Source: Nocardia veterana NBRC 100344 | GTDB taxonomy: Bacteria > Actinomycetota > Actinomycetes > Mycobacteriales > Mycobacteriaceae | Length of the DNA stretch: 64,000 nt | Assembly (NCBI RefSeq): GCF_000308855.1 | Contig: NZ_BAGM01000056.1 | Span: forward strand, 50,519 to 114,518 | Direction of reading: 5' to 3' | Part shown: one piece after another, positions 36,619 to 44,926 of the stretch | Numbering within the stretch: the stretch's first letter is position 1 | Layout of the letters: each line of letters opens with the position of its first letter | Notes under the pieces: generated by a model | Databases searched by the model: none | The model's input: the letters and a program-made list of their open reading frames with translations, nothing else | Told to the model about the DNA's origin: nothing | Position numbers and translations under genes: made by a program

Positions 36619-37182
36619 TCAGCGCGCGGCCCGTGCGGCGGTCAGCACGCCGTGCAGCCACGGCGTGAAATCCGCTGGGCCGGAGGCGATGTCGGCCTCG
36701 AGGCGATCCGCCTCCATCCAGCGCACCGCGGCGACCTCCGCCGGATCGGGATCGTCGGGCAGGTGGTCGAATTCCCCGACCAGCACGTGATCCCATTCGT
36801 CTTCGACCCGTCCGGTCGCGGGATCGTCCGCTCGATACCGGTAGACGCCGACTTCGCGCACCGGTGCGGTGATGCGCAGTTCCTCGGCCAACCGGACGGC
36901 GGCGGCCTCGGCAACCGACTGCCGCGGGGCCGGATGCCCGCAGCAGGTATTCGACCAGCGCAGCGGGAAGCGAGTCTTGACCCCGGCTCGCTGCTGCAAC
37001 AGCACCCGCCCGTCCGGTGCGAACAACAGCACGGAGAAGGCGCGGTGCAGCCGTCCGGGCGCGGTGTGGGCCTCGGCCACCGCGCAGTTACCGATCGCGC
37101 GGCCCTGCTCGTCGACCAATTCGACGGGCAGGGACTCGCGGTCGGCCGTGCTGTCGGGCGATGTGGTCTGGGTGCCGGTCAC
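36619..37182 (-). CDS. idi: Isopentenyl-diphosphate delta-isomerase, type I
   Basis: 187 aa Nudix-fold enzyme that interconverts IPP and DMAPP, the substrates of geranyl diphosphate synthesis. The catalytic Cys is in RWSNTCCGHPAPRQS and the Glu/His metal set in EELRIT...EDEWDHVLVGEF; HRAFSVLLF is also typical. GTG at 37182 overlaps the stop of the upstream methyltransferase remnant (GTGA), so it is translationally coupled into the terpene operon and would raise C5/C10 precursor supply for the cyclase. Confidence 0.93.
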   Translation of the reverse strand: MTGTQTTSPDSTADRESLPVELVDEQGRAIGNCAVAEAHTAPGRLHRAFSVLLFAPDGRVLLQQRAGVKTRFPLRWSNTCCGHPAPRQSVAEAAAVRLAEELRITAPVREVGVYRYRADDPATGRVEDEWDHVLVGEFDHLPDDPDPAEVAAVRWMEADRLEADIASGPADFTPWLHGVLTAARAAR

Positions 37183-37604
37183 CGCCCTACCTTATCGGCG
37201 GCGATCACCAGGTACTGGAAGCTGCCCTCGCGGTAGGCCGTGAGAAACGGTTCCTCCACCCCGGTGGCCAGCTCGCATTCGCTGCGCAGTTCCCAGTACG
37301 GGATGGTGGCCGCGGTCAGATCGGTGACCGCGATGGGGACCAATCCGTTGGCGCTCATCGCCCGGAAGTACTCGCCACGCGTATGGATCATGCAGCCGTA
37401 ATGGGCATCGATCCAGCTCACCGCCGCCGATCGCCCGCCCGTCACGTCGTTGGAGCAGCCGGTCACGCAGACGTAGCGCCCACCGGGTTCGAGCAACCGG
37501 GAGAATTCGGCGAACAGGTCGGGCAGTTCGACGTACATGTCGGTCTCGTTGGTCCAGATGGCGCGCATGGAGCCGGAGTCGAAACCGGGGGGAATCGAGG
37601 TCAT
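37179..37604 (-). pseudogene. Geranyl diphosphate 2-C-methyltransferase, C-terminal half only
   Basis: 141 aa from ATG at 37604, which overlaps the stop of the cyclase gene (ATGA). MTSIPPGFDSGSMRAIWTNE, MYVELPDLFAEFSRLLEPGG, AHYGCMIHTRGEYFRAMSAN and the ending SFQYLVIAADKVGR match the second half of GPP methyltransferase, an approximately 290-aa enzyme. The first roughly 145 residues, with the SAM-binding DxGxGxG motif, are absent; upstream DNA is simply the cyclase gene. The start codon, overlap with neighbours and open frame are preserved, so it may still be translated, but it should not methylate on its own. Confidence 0.8.
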
Positions 37605-38902
37605 GCGTGGTCGTGATAGCGGCGGCTGTCGGCGTGCCAGGCGCGGTTGCCGCCCATCCAGGCCCAGAGCCCGGCCAGGAAGCGGCGCTGCTGCGGAGAG
37701 CCGGCGGCCGCCAGCGCCGTGGCTTCGGCTTCGAAACGATGCACCAGTTCGTCGTGGACGGCCGCGGTGCGCTGCACGGCCGCACGGCGCGAACATCCCT
37801 CCTCCGCGGCCAGCACGGTCGGCAGGTTGAATTCCCTTCCGCCGGAAAGGTCTTCGCGGGCCATCGAATACAGATCGTTGACCATCTGGGCGGCCAACGC
37901 CGCCGTGGTGACCGCGCGGCGCATGCGTGGATCGCAGTATCCGGCCGCATCCAGTTCGTAGCCGCCGACCGCGTCGATCGGGGCCATACAGGGTAGGAAG
38001 CTGTGCGGTTGGCGATTCGCGAGATACTCCCAGACCGGCGGCATCCGGTGAGCCGCCCGCCAGCCGGCCTCGGCGCCCAGAGCGATGAACCAGCCGCCGA
38101 TTTCGGTCCGCAACCGGGCCAGCTGGGCCGGGCTGGAGTACCGCGCCAGATGCTCGAACGAGGTGCGAAAGGCCCGCAGGATCGGATCGCCGTCCAGCGC
38201 CTGCTCCAGCTGTGCTTGATATCGGGCGGGCAGGTGGACCGGATCCATGACGGCCATGGCCAATTCGAGCCGTGGGCCCAGTTCGGCGGCCGCGTCCGAG
38301 GGGGTGCCGTCGGGTGCGTGATCGTCGGCGTCCTCCTCGCAGTAGTAGTCGTCCACCGACCATTCCGAGACCGCGCATTTCGCCGCCGCGAGCAGCCGGT
38401 CGGCATCGTCGCAGTCCGGATGGGCCAGCATGATCAGCCGCCCGAATCCCGCCTTCGCCAATTCGTCCAGACGTCCCTCGTAGAGCCCGATATCCCGGGC
38501 CCATCGCAGAATCCCCTCGTCGACCGCGGCGGCAAGGGCGTGATCGTCTCGCTCCGGCGGCGGGCAGTACAGCGGCGGGATGTCCGATGCGCTGCCCGGT
38601 CTACCCGAAAGCGTTGACCCAGTGGATATTTCGCCGGTGGCTCCGGCCGGTGGAACGAATTTCTCGCGTGGTGGTCGCAGCGGTGCGAGCAGCCCCGAGG
38701 TGCCGAGCCCGGTCGGGGCGAGCAGTCCGCGTGGAACGGTGTCCGCGACCATCCTGTGCGCCGTGATCGGGCCGGTCGGCAACGGACCCGAGAGCGGAAT
38801 CCGAGCCGGGGGAGCGTGGTCGAGACTGCCGAGCAGGGTGGCGATCGCCCCGGCCAGATCATCACGAGCCGGCGGTGCGGCGACCCGGGAGAGTAACGAC
38901 AT
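37601..38902 (-). CDS. 2-methylisoborneol synthase-type class I terpene cyclase, probable encapsulin cargo
   Basis: 433 aa. Residues 1 to about 108 are Pro/Gly/Ser/Ala-rich and disordered; the cyclase fold starts at PPLYCPPPERDD. Metal motifs: DDYYCEE at 184-190 (DDxxxxE type), NDLYSMARE at 342-350 (NSE/DTE triad), and the C-terminal Arg-Tyr pair at 428-429. The closest family known to me is 2-methylisoborneol synthase, which cyclises 2-methyl-GPP. In family 2B encapsulin operons the disordered N-terminus of this enzyme directs loading into the shell (published family knowledge). The shell gene lies immediately upstream (14 bp). Confidence 0.88.
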   Translation of the reverse strand: MSLLSRVAAPPARDDLAGAIATLLGSLDHAPPARIPLSGPLPTGPITAHRMVADTVPRGLLAPTGLGTSGLLAPLRPPREKFVPPAGATGEISTGSTLSGRPGSASDIPPLYCPPPERDDHALAAAVDEGILRWARDIGLYEGRLDELAKAGFGRLIMLAHPDCDDADRLLAAAKCAVSEWSVDDYYCEEDADDHAPDGTPSDAAAELGPRLELAMAVMDPVHLPARYQAQLEQALDGDPILRAFRTSFEHLARYSSPAQLARLRTEIGGWFIALGAEAGWRAAHRMPPVWEYLANRQPHSFLPCMAPIDAVGGYELDAAGYCDPRMRRAVTTAALAAQMVNDLYSMAREDLSGGREFNLPTVLAAEEGCSRRAAVQRTAAVHDELVHRFEAEATALAAAGSPQQRRFLAGLWAWMGGNRAWHADSRRYHDHA

Positions 38903-38916
38903 CCGCGCTCACCCCG

Positions 38917-40323
38917 TCAATCGCTCTGCCGGGCGACGGCCACATTGTCGAGAATTCCCAGTGCGTCCGGAACGAGGACGGCCGCCGAGTAGTAACAGCT
39001 GACCAGATACGAAATGATCGATTGGTCGTCGATGCCCTTGAAACGCACGTTCAGGCTCGGCTCGTACTCGTCCGGAATTCCGGTCTGATGCAGTCCGATC
39101 ACACCCTGATCCTTCTCACCGACCCGCATCGCCAGAATCGATGTGATCTGGGTGTCGCTGACCGGGATTTTTCCGCACGGGAGGATGGGAACACCGCGCC
39201 ACGCCGGTACGCGACGGCCCTCGATATCGACCGGGTCGGGATAGAGGCCGCGTTTGTTGCATTCCCGCCCGAACGCCGCGATCGCCTTCGGATGGGCGAG
39301 GAAGAATTTCGTACTCCGGCGCATACTCAGCAATTCGTCGAGATCGTCCGGCGTCGGCGGGCCCGATTCGGTGTAGATGCGCTGTTTCAGGTCGCAACTG
39401 TGCAGCAGACCGAACTCGGGGCTGTTGACCAGATCGTATTCGCGGCGTTCGTGCAGGGCCTCGATCGTGAGCCGCAATTGCTGTTCGATCTGGTTGTGCG
39501 GATCGTTGAACAGATCCGCCACTCGCGTGTGGATCCGCAGCACACTCTGCGCGGCGCTGAGTTCGTATTCGCGCGGAGAACTGTCGTAGTCGACGAAGGT
39601 GCCGTCCAGCACGGGCTCTCCGGCATGCCCGGAGGTGATCTCGATATTCGCCTCGCCGTATTTGTTCTGCGGCCGCACCGGCGATTCCGCGACGCGCGAC
39701 AGATGATCCGCCAGCGCCGGTGCCTGGTCGACCAGCCGGTCGAATGCGGTGCGCGCCAAGGTGAGCAGTGTGACCGGCGTCGCCGTTTTCACCGTGACCG
39801 GCCAGATGGCATCGCGATCGGTCAGCATGGCGTCGCCGAAATAGTCGCCGTCGCCGAGTATCCCGAGTTTCGTGGCTTCGCCGTATTCGCCGGTGCCGAT
39901 TTTGGTGAGTTTTCCGTGCACGATCAGCATCAGCTGGTCCACCGGATTACCGAATTCGGCGATCACCGCGCCGGGCTCGAGGTCGCGCTGGACGAACTGC
40001 TGGGCCATGGCCGCGAGAATCTCCTCGTCGTCGACCTCCCGCAGTGCGGGCAGTTCCTGCAGTTCCAACGGGATGACCTGGGCGCGGCCGCCGTCGATGA
40101 CGAATTCCACCTCGCCGTTGCCCACCGTGTGCGTGAGCCGCCGGTTGACCCGGTAGACACCACCCTCCACCTGGGTCCAGGGCAGCATCCGGGTCAGCCA
40201 GCGCGAGGAGATCCCCTGCATCTGGGGTTCGGACTTGGTGGTGTGGGCGAGTTGATGGGCGGCGGCGGTGGACAGGGACTTGCGGACGTGGTTGTCGGTC
40301 TGCACGGGAAGTTCGAGAGTCAT
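38917..40323 (-). CDS. Family 2B encapsulin shell protein with cyclic-nucleotide-binding-like domain
   Basis: 468 aa. An N-terminal arm and first part of an HK97-type shell fold (about 1-95, [20 protein letters not shown]) is interrupted by a Crp-like domain (about 95-210: [40 protein letters not shown]). The HK97 fold resumes with [20 protein letters not shown], the E-loop/P-domain region and a conserved C-terminus ([20 protein letters not shown]). This matches family 2B (EshB-like) encapsulins. The Arg that binds the cyclic phosphate in true CNB domains appears replaced (IWPVTV instead of PRAATV). GTGAGGA precedes ATG at 40323. First gene of the operon. Confidence 0.85.
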   Translation of the reverse strand: MTLELPVQTDNHVRKSLSTAAAHQLAHTTKSEPQMQGISSRWLTRMLPWTQVEGGVYRVNRRLTHTVGNGEVEFVIDGGRAQVIPLELQELPALREVDDEEILAAMAQQFVQRDLEPGAVIAEFGNPVDQLMLIVHGKLTKIGTGEYGEATKLGILGDGDYFGDAMLTDRDAIWPVTVKTATPVTLLTLARTAFDRLVDQAPALADHLSRVAESPVRPQNKYGEANIEITSGHAGEPVLDGTFVDYDSSPREYELSAAQSVLRIHTRVADLFNDPHNQIEQQLRLTIEALHERREYDLVNSPEFGLLHSCDLKQRIYTESGPPTPDDLDELLSMRRSTKFFLAHPKAIAAFGRECNKRGLYPDPVDIEGRRVPAWRGVPILPCGKIPVSDTQITSILAMRVGEKDQGVIGLHQTGIPDEYEPSLNVRFKGIDDQSIISYLVSCYYSAAVLVPDALGILDNVAVARQSD

Positions 40324-40765
40324 CTGCGGTCCTCACCTCGGAGAGTGGGCGACGGATGCGGACAGCGCCGAGCCTGTTCGGCGCGCGAGACAACGCGGAC
40401 ACGAGACCGGTCTACGGACCGGTTCTGCCACCTGGAACGAACGGAAGAAGAGACGAGCCTGGCGAACTAGACGTCTGATCGAATAGTCGTGTGCTACATG
40501 GGCTTCCGGCATCAATGGTAGGTGCGGGGAGGCGCGTGCGCAGGAACATTCGGCGAATCGATGGGAAACGGCCGCGCCGGGGCCGGTCGCAGTGGGTACG
40601 CGCGGCGGTGACCCGGCCCGGTTGCCGCCGCTCGTCACCCGGCAACCCGTGGCCGCGGATGGGACCGATCACACCACCCCCGCAGTAGGCTGTCGGTGTG
40701 GCAGGCTCGACCCGCACGCAGGGGGCGTGCCGGTGTCAGGCGCAGGGCAAGGGCTGGGAGCGAGC
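40324..40765. promoter_or_regulatory. Divergent intergenic region upstream of the encapsulin operon
   Basis: 442 bp between the encapsulin gene (minus) and the fusion gene (plus). It must hold the promoters of both. GACCGGTC (40405-40412) and GACCGGTT (40417-40424) are two closely spaced copies of a palindromic core and could be an operator for the encapsulin promoter. No ORF or RNA gene supported. Confidence 0.35.
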
Positions 40766-43711
40766 GTGAAATTCGATACGAGAACCCTCACGGGACCGGT
40801 GCAGCGGTTGATGGCGACGGCGCAGAACGGCCTCGAGGTGATCCGTTTCGGCGGCCTCGCTCACGACGTCGAGGCCTCGCCCTACGAGGTCACCGAACGC
40901 AAGCGCATGTACCGGCTGCGGCACTACTTCCCCGACGATCCGGCGACCGGCCGCCCGGTGGCGCTGCTGGTGCCGCCGCTGATGGTCAATGCCGACATCT
41001 ACGACGTCAACGCCGAAGGTGGTGCGGTCGGGATTCTGCACCGTTCCGGAATCGATTGCTGGGTCCTGGATTTCGGTTCCCCCGCGACGGAGGAAGGTGG
41101 CTGGCAGCGGGACCTTGCCGACCATGTGCTGGCACTGTCGAGCGCGATCGACACGGTCAACGAACTGACCGGGCGCCCGGTCCACCTCATGGGGTACTCA
41201 CAGGGCGGCATGTTCGCCTACCAGACCACGGCCTTCCGCTACGGCAAGGGCGTGCAGAGCATCGTCACCTTCGGTAGTCCGGTCGACATCGTGGCCGGGC
41301 TACCGTTCGGCCTGCCCTACGGGCTGGTGTCGGAGGTGGCCGATTTCGTCGCCGACCACGTCCTCAACCGGCTCCCGATCACCGACGCCATGGTCCGGGT
41401 CGGATTCCAGATGCTCGATCCGGTGAAGACCGCCAAGGCCCGGATCGATTTTCTGCGCCAGCTGCACGACCGAGAAGCGTTGCTGCCCAAGGAACGTCAG
41501 CGTCGGTTCCTCGAACGCGACGGCTGGGTGGGCTATTCGGGGCCGGCGGCCGCCGATCTGCTCAAGCAGTTCGTGGCGCACAACCGAATGATGTCCGGCG
41601 GCTTCGTGATTCGGGACCAGCCGGTATCGCTGGCCGAACTCAAATGCCCCATTCTCGCCTTCGTCGGCGAGGTCGACGATATCGGCCAGCCGGGCGCCGT
41701 GCGCGGTATCGTGCGCGCGGCCCCGAACGCCGAGGTCTACGAGGCCTCGCTAGTGGCCGGCCATTTCGGCCTGGTCGCGGGCAGTACGGCGACCAACCAG
41801 ACCTGGCCGCTGGTCCGCGATTGGGTGAACTGGTTGAGCGGGCAGGGCGACCTGCCCGAGCAGATCGCGCCGATGCGCGAACACGTCGCCACCGACCGCC
41901 AGACCACCGCGGCCACCCGGGTCGTCCATACCGCCGCCACCCTGGCCGAGGCGGGCGCCGGAATCGGCGCGGCTCTCGGTGGGCTGGCCGGCAATGCGCT
42001 GCGCGGATCGATGGAGTTGACCGGAGAGGCGGCGCGGGCGCTGCCCCGCCTGGCCCGTCTCGGCATGATCCAGCCGCACACCCGGATCTCGTTGGGCCGC
42101 CTGCTCGCCGAACAACAGCGCAATGCGCCGCTGCGTGAGCTGTTCCTGTTCGACGACCGCGTCCACACGCATGCTGCCGTCGGCGCACGCATCGACAATG
42201 TGGTGCGCGGGCTGATTTCCGAGGGCGTACGACCGGGCAGCCGGGTCGGCGTCCTGATGGAGACCCGGCCGAGTGCGCTGGCCGCGGTGGCCGCCCTCTC
42301 GCGCATCGGCGCGGTGGCGGTACTGCTGGCGCCGGGCGGCGAGGTCGCCCGGGCCGTCGAATCCACCGGCGCCACCATGATCGTCGCCGATCCGGAGAAC
42401 CTGCGCGCCGCGGCCGCCACCGGCACCCGGGTACTCGTGCTCGGTGGCGGCGATGCCCGCGGTCTCGACATTCCGGACGGGGCCGAGGTGGTGGACCTCG
42501 AGCAGATCGATCCGGCCGGGGTCGCCCTGCCCGGCTGGTTCCGGCCCGATCCGGGCCTGGCGCGGGAGCTGGCGTTCATCCTGGTCACCGGCACGGGCGA
42601 CAAACTCGATCTGAAATACATCACCAACCACCGCTGGGCGCTGTCGGCCTTCGGCACCGCCTCGGCCGCGGACCTCGATCGCCGCGACACCGTGTATTGC
42701 CTTGCCCCGCTGCATCATTCGTCCGGCCTGCTGGTGAGTCTCGGCGGCGCGGTGGCCGGCGGCAGCCGGATCGCGCTCGCCCGATCGCTGAACCCGCCCA
42801 CGTTCGCCGAGGAAGTGCATCGCTACGGAGTCACCGTCGTCACCTACACCTGGACGATGCTGCGCGACATTCTCGATGCCGACACCTTCCCGGCCGGGCA
42901 TCCGCATCCGATCCGCCTGTTCATCGGGTCCGGTATGCCGGCCGGGCTGTGGCGGCGCACCACCGAACGCTTCGCACCCGCTGGGGTGCTGGAGTTCTAT
43001 GCCAGCATCGAGGGCGACGTGGTGCTCGCCAACGTGGCCGGAGTGAAGATCGGCTGCAAGGGCCGCCCGGTACCGGGCACCGCGAAGGTGGAACTGATCG
43101 CCTACGACCCGGTCACCGAGCAGATCGCCACCGACGCCCGCGGTTTCGCGCGCCGGGCCGCCGACAACGAGGTGGGACTGCTGATCGGGCGGGCATCCGA
43201 CACGGTCGACATCTCCCGCGGCGGGCTGCGGGGAGTCTTCGCCCCGGGAGACGCCTGGATGCCGACGGAGAACCTGTTCCGGCGCGACAGCGACGGCGAC
43301 TATTGGCTGATGGACCGGCGCGACACCGTCATCAAGACCGCGCGCGGCCCGGTCTACACCCAGCCGATCGAGGATGCGCTCAACGACATCACCGCCGTCG
43401 ACATGGAGGTCGCCTTCGGCCGCCGCACGCCGAGCACCACGCTCGCGGTCGCGGTGGTGAGTGTTCGCGAGGGCCACCGCCTGGACGCCGCCGATCTGAC
43501 GGAGGGTCTGCGTGCCCTCGACGTCGCACAGCGACCCGATATCGTTCGGGTCGTCGACGAGATCCCGCGCAGCTCCAGCTTCCGCCCGTCCACCCACGCG
43601 GTGCGATCGTCGCTGCGCCTCGAGCCCGATGAGCACACCTGGTACTACAACCGGGAATCGGACGCCTACGAAGTGCTCACCCCGGAGGTCGCGGCCGCCC
43701 TGCTGGCGTGA
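40766..43711 (+). CDS. Bifunctional lipase/PHA-synthase-like hydrolase fused to acyl-CoA synthetase-like domain (Rv1683 type)
   Basis: 981 aa from GTG at 40766 (V-K-F-D-T-R) after GGGAG; GTG at 40733 is an alternative. Residues about 1-375: PhaC/lipase-like alpha/beta hydrolase with GYSQGG (Ser nucleophile rather than the PHA-synthase Cys), Asp in VGEVDDIG and His in AGHFGLV. Residues about 440-980: adenylate-forming fold, but the P-loop is degenerate (ILVTGTGDKLDLKYITNHRW instead of TSGTTGxPKG), while FYASIEGDVV and WLMDRRDTVI remain. Same architecture and neighbour (Trm112-like) as M. tuberculosis Rv1683, linked to triacylglycerol metabolism. Confidence 0.8.
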   Translation: MKFDTRTLTGPVQRLMATAQNGLEVIRFGGLAHDVEASPYEVTERKRMYRLRHYFPDDPATGRPVALLVPPLMVNADIYDVNAEGGAVGILHRSGIDCWVLDFGSPATEEGGWQRDLADHVLALSSAIDTVNELTGRPVHLMGYSQGGMFAYQTTAFRYGKGVQSIVTFGSPVDIVAGLPFGLPYGLVSEVADFVADHVLNRLPITDAMVRVGFQMLDPVKTAKARIDFLRQLHDREALLPKERQRRFLERDGWVGYSGPAAADLLKQFVAHNRMMSGGFVIRDQPVSLAELKCPILAFVGEVDDIGQPGAVRGIVRAAPNAEVYEASLVAGHFGLVAGSTATNQTWPLVRDWVNWLSGQGDLPEQIAPMREHVATDRQTTAATRVVHTAATLAEAGAGIGAALGGLAGNALRGSMELTGEAARALPRLARLGMIQPHTRISLGRLLAEQQRNAPLRELFLFDDRVHTHAAVGARIDNVVRGLISEGVRPGSRVGVLMETRPSALAAVAALSRIGAVAVLLAPGGEVARAVESTGATMIVADPENLRAAAATGTRVLVLGGGDARGLDIPDGAEVVDLEQIDPAGVALPGWFRPDPGLARELAFILVTGTGDKLDLKYITNHRWALSAFGTASAADLDRRDTVYCLAPLHHSSGLLVSLGGAVAGGSRIALARSLNPPTFAEEVHRYGVTVVTYTWTMLRDILDADTFPAGHPHPIRLFIGSGMPAGLWRRTTERFAPAGVLEFYASIEGDVVLANVAGVKIGCKGRPVPGTAKVELIAYDPVTEQIATDARGFARRAADNEVGLLIGRASDTVDISRGGLRGVFAPGDAWMPTENLFRRDSDGDYWLMDRRDTVIKTARGPVYTQPIEDALNDITAVDMEVAFGRRTPSTTLAVAVVSVREGHRLDAADLTEGLRALDVAQRPDIVRVVDEIPRSSSFRPSTHAVRSSLRLEPDEHTWYYNRESDAYEVLTPEVAAALLA

Positions 43712-43718
43712 GATCGCC

Positions 43719-43743
43719 GCCCCGGGCTCCTGCGGCCCGGGGC
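43719..43743. terminator. Hairpin between convergent genes
   Basis: GCCCCGGG (43719-43726) and CCCGGGGC (43736-43743) make a perfect 8-bp stem with a 9-nt loop, 7 bp after the fusion-gene stop. It could serve as a bidirectional terminator for the convergent aminotransferase gene too. Confidence 0.55.
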
Positions 43744-43789
43744 GATGCGGTGCCGGCGCGGACCGTGGATCGCGACCGGCCCGCTCCGG

Positions 43790-44926
43790 CTACACCGTGT
43801 AGGCGGTGACAGTCTCGATCACCCGCGCCACCTGCTGGTCGCTGAGGTCGGGCCACAGCGGCAGCCGGAGCAGTGTGGCGGAGAATTCGTCGGTACGCGG
43901 ACAGGGGACCGTGGTGCGGCCGAGTTTCTGCCCGGCGGGACTGGAATGCAGCGGCACGTAGTGGAATGGGGCCGAAATGCCGTGTTCGCGAAGATAACCG
44001 ATCAACGCGTCGCGGGTGTGCTCGCTCGGGGTGCGCAGATAGTACAGATGAGCGGTGTGCTCGCGATCGGCCGGAACCTGCATGAGCCGCACATCGTTGC
44101 GCGCGGCCCAGTCCGGCAGCGCGGCCGCATAGGAGTTCCAGACCCGCATCCGCCCGGCCTGAATCCGATCGAATTCGGCCAGTTGCGCGTCCAGGACGGC
44201 GGCATTCAACTCACTGGGAAGATAACTCGATCCGATGTCCTGCCAGGAGTACTTGTCGACCGCTCCGCGCAGGAACCGGGCACGGTCGGTGCCCTTCTCC
44301 CGGATGATCTCGGCGCGGCCCATCAGGATGTCGTCGGTGAGCAGCAGGGCCCCGCCCTCACCGCAGTGCACATTCTTGGTGTCGTGGAAGCTGAGCGCGC
44401 CGATGGTGCCGATCGTGCCCAGCGGCCGGCCCCGCCAGCGGCCGCCGAGGCCGTGCGCGGTGTCCTCGACGATCGCCAGTCCGTGCGATTCGGCCACCGC
44501 GAGCAGCCGGTCCATATCGGCGCCGACCCCGCCGTAATGGATCACCACGATCGCCTTCGTCCGCTCGGTGACCGCGGCCGCCACCGACTCCGGATCGAGA
44601 TTGCCGCGGTCGTCGATATCGGCGAAAACGCACGTCGCTCCGCGCATCGCGACCGCGGTCGCGGTGGAGGTGAACGCGAAACTCGGGACGATCACCTCGT
44701 CATCGGGTCCCAGTTCGAGCAGCAGGCCGGCCATCTCCAGGGCATGGGTGCACGAGGTGGTCAGCAGTGCGTGCGGGGCGCCGGTGATCGCGCGCAGCTT
44801 GGCCGTGGCCGCCGCGGTGAACCGGCCGTCGCCGTGGCTGTGGTCGGACTCCAGCACGGCGGCCAGATTGCGCAGCTCGGCGGCCGCGCGATAGGGGCGG
44901 CTGAAAAGGATCTGGTCAGTGCTCAC
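43790..44926 (-). CDS. dTDP-4-amino-4,6-dideoxygalactose transaminase-type sugar aminotransferase
   Basis: 378 aa, DegT/DnrJ/EryC1/StrS family. PLP Lys is K184 in SFHDTKNVHCGEGG, Asp at 155 in AIVEDTAHGLGG, and the WecE-like N-terminus (ILFSRPYRAAAELRNLAAVL) and VPSFAFTSTATAVA. WecE/RffA makes dTDP-4-amino-4,6-dideoxygalactose from the 4-keto sugar. The start overlaps the end of the glycosyltransferase gene upstream by 11 bp, so both form an operon for adding an amino sugar to a lipid carrier or glycan. Exact sugar unproven. Confidence 0.85.
   Translation of the reverse strand: MSTDQILFSRPYRAAAELRNLAAVLESDHSHGDGRFTAAATAKLRAITGAPHALLTTSCTHALEMAGLLLELGPDDEVIVPSFAFTSTATAVAMRGATCVFADIDDRGNLDPESVAAAVTERTKAIVVIHYGGVGADMDRLLAVAESHGLAIVEDTAHGLGGRWRGRPLGTIGTIGALSFHDTKNVHCGEGGALLLTDDILMGRAEIIREKGTDRARFLRGAVDKYSWQDIGSSYLPSELNAAVLDAQLAEFDRIQAGRMRVWNSYAAALPDWAARNDVRLMQVPADREHTAHLYYLRTPSEHTRDALIGYLREHGISAPFHYVPLHSSPAGQKLGRTTVPCPRTDEFSATLLRLPLWPDLSDQQVARVIETVTAYTV

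Noticed and set aside
38875..40470. Plus-strand open frame opposite the encapsulin gene
   Set aside because: Shadow of the shell protein gene; Arg/Asp/Gln-rich and without homology-like motifs.
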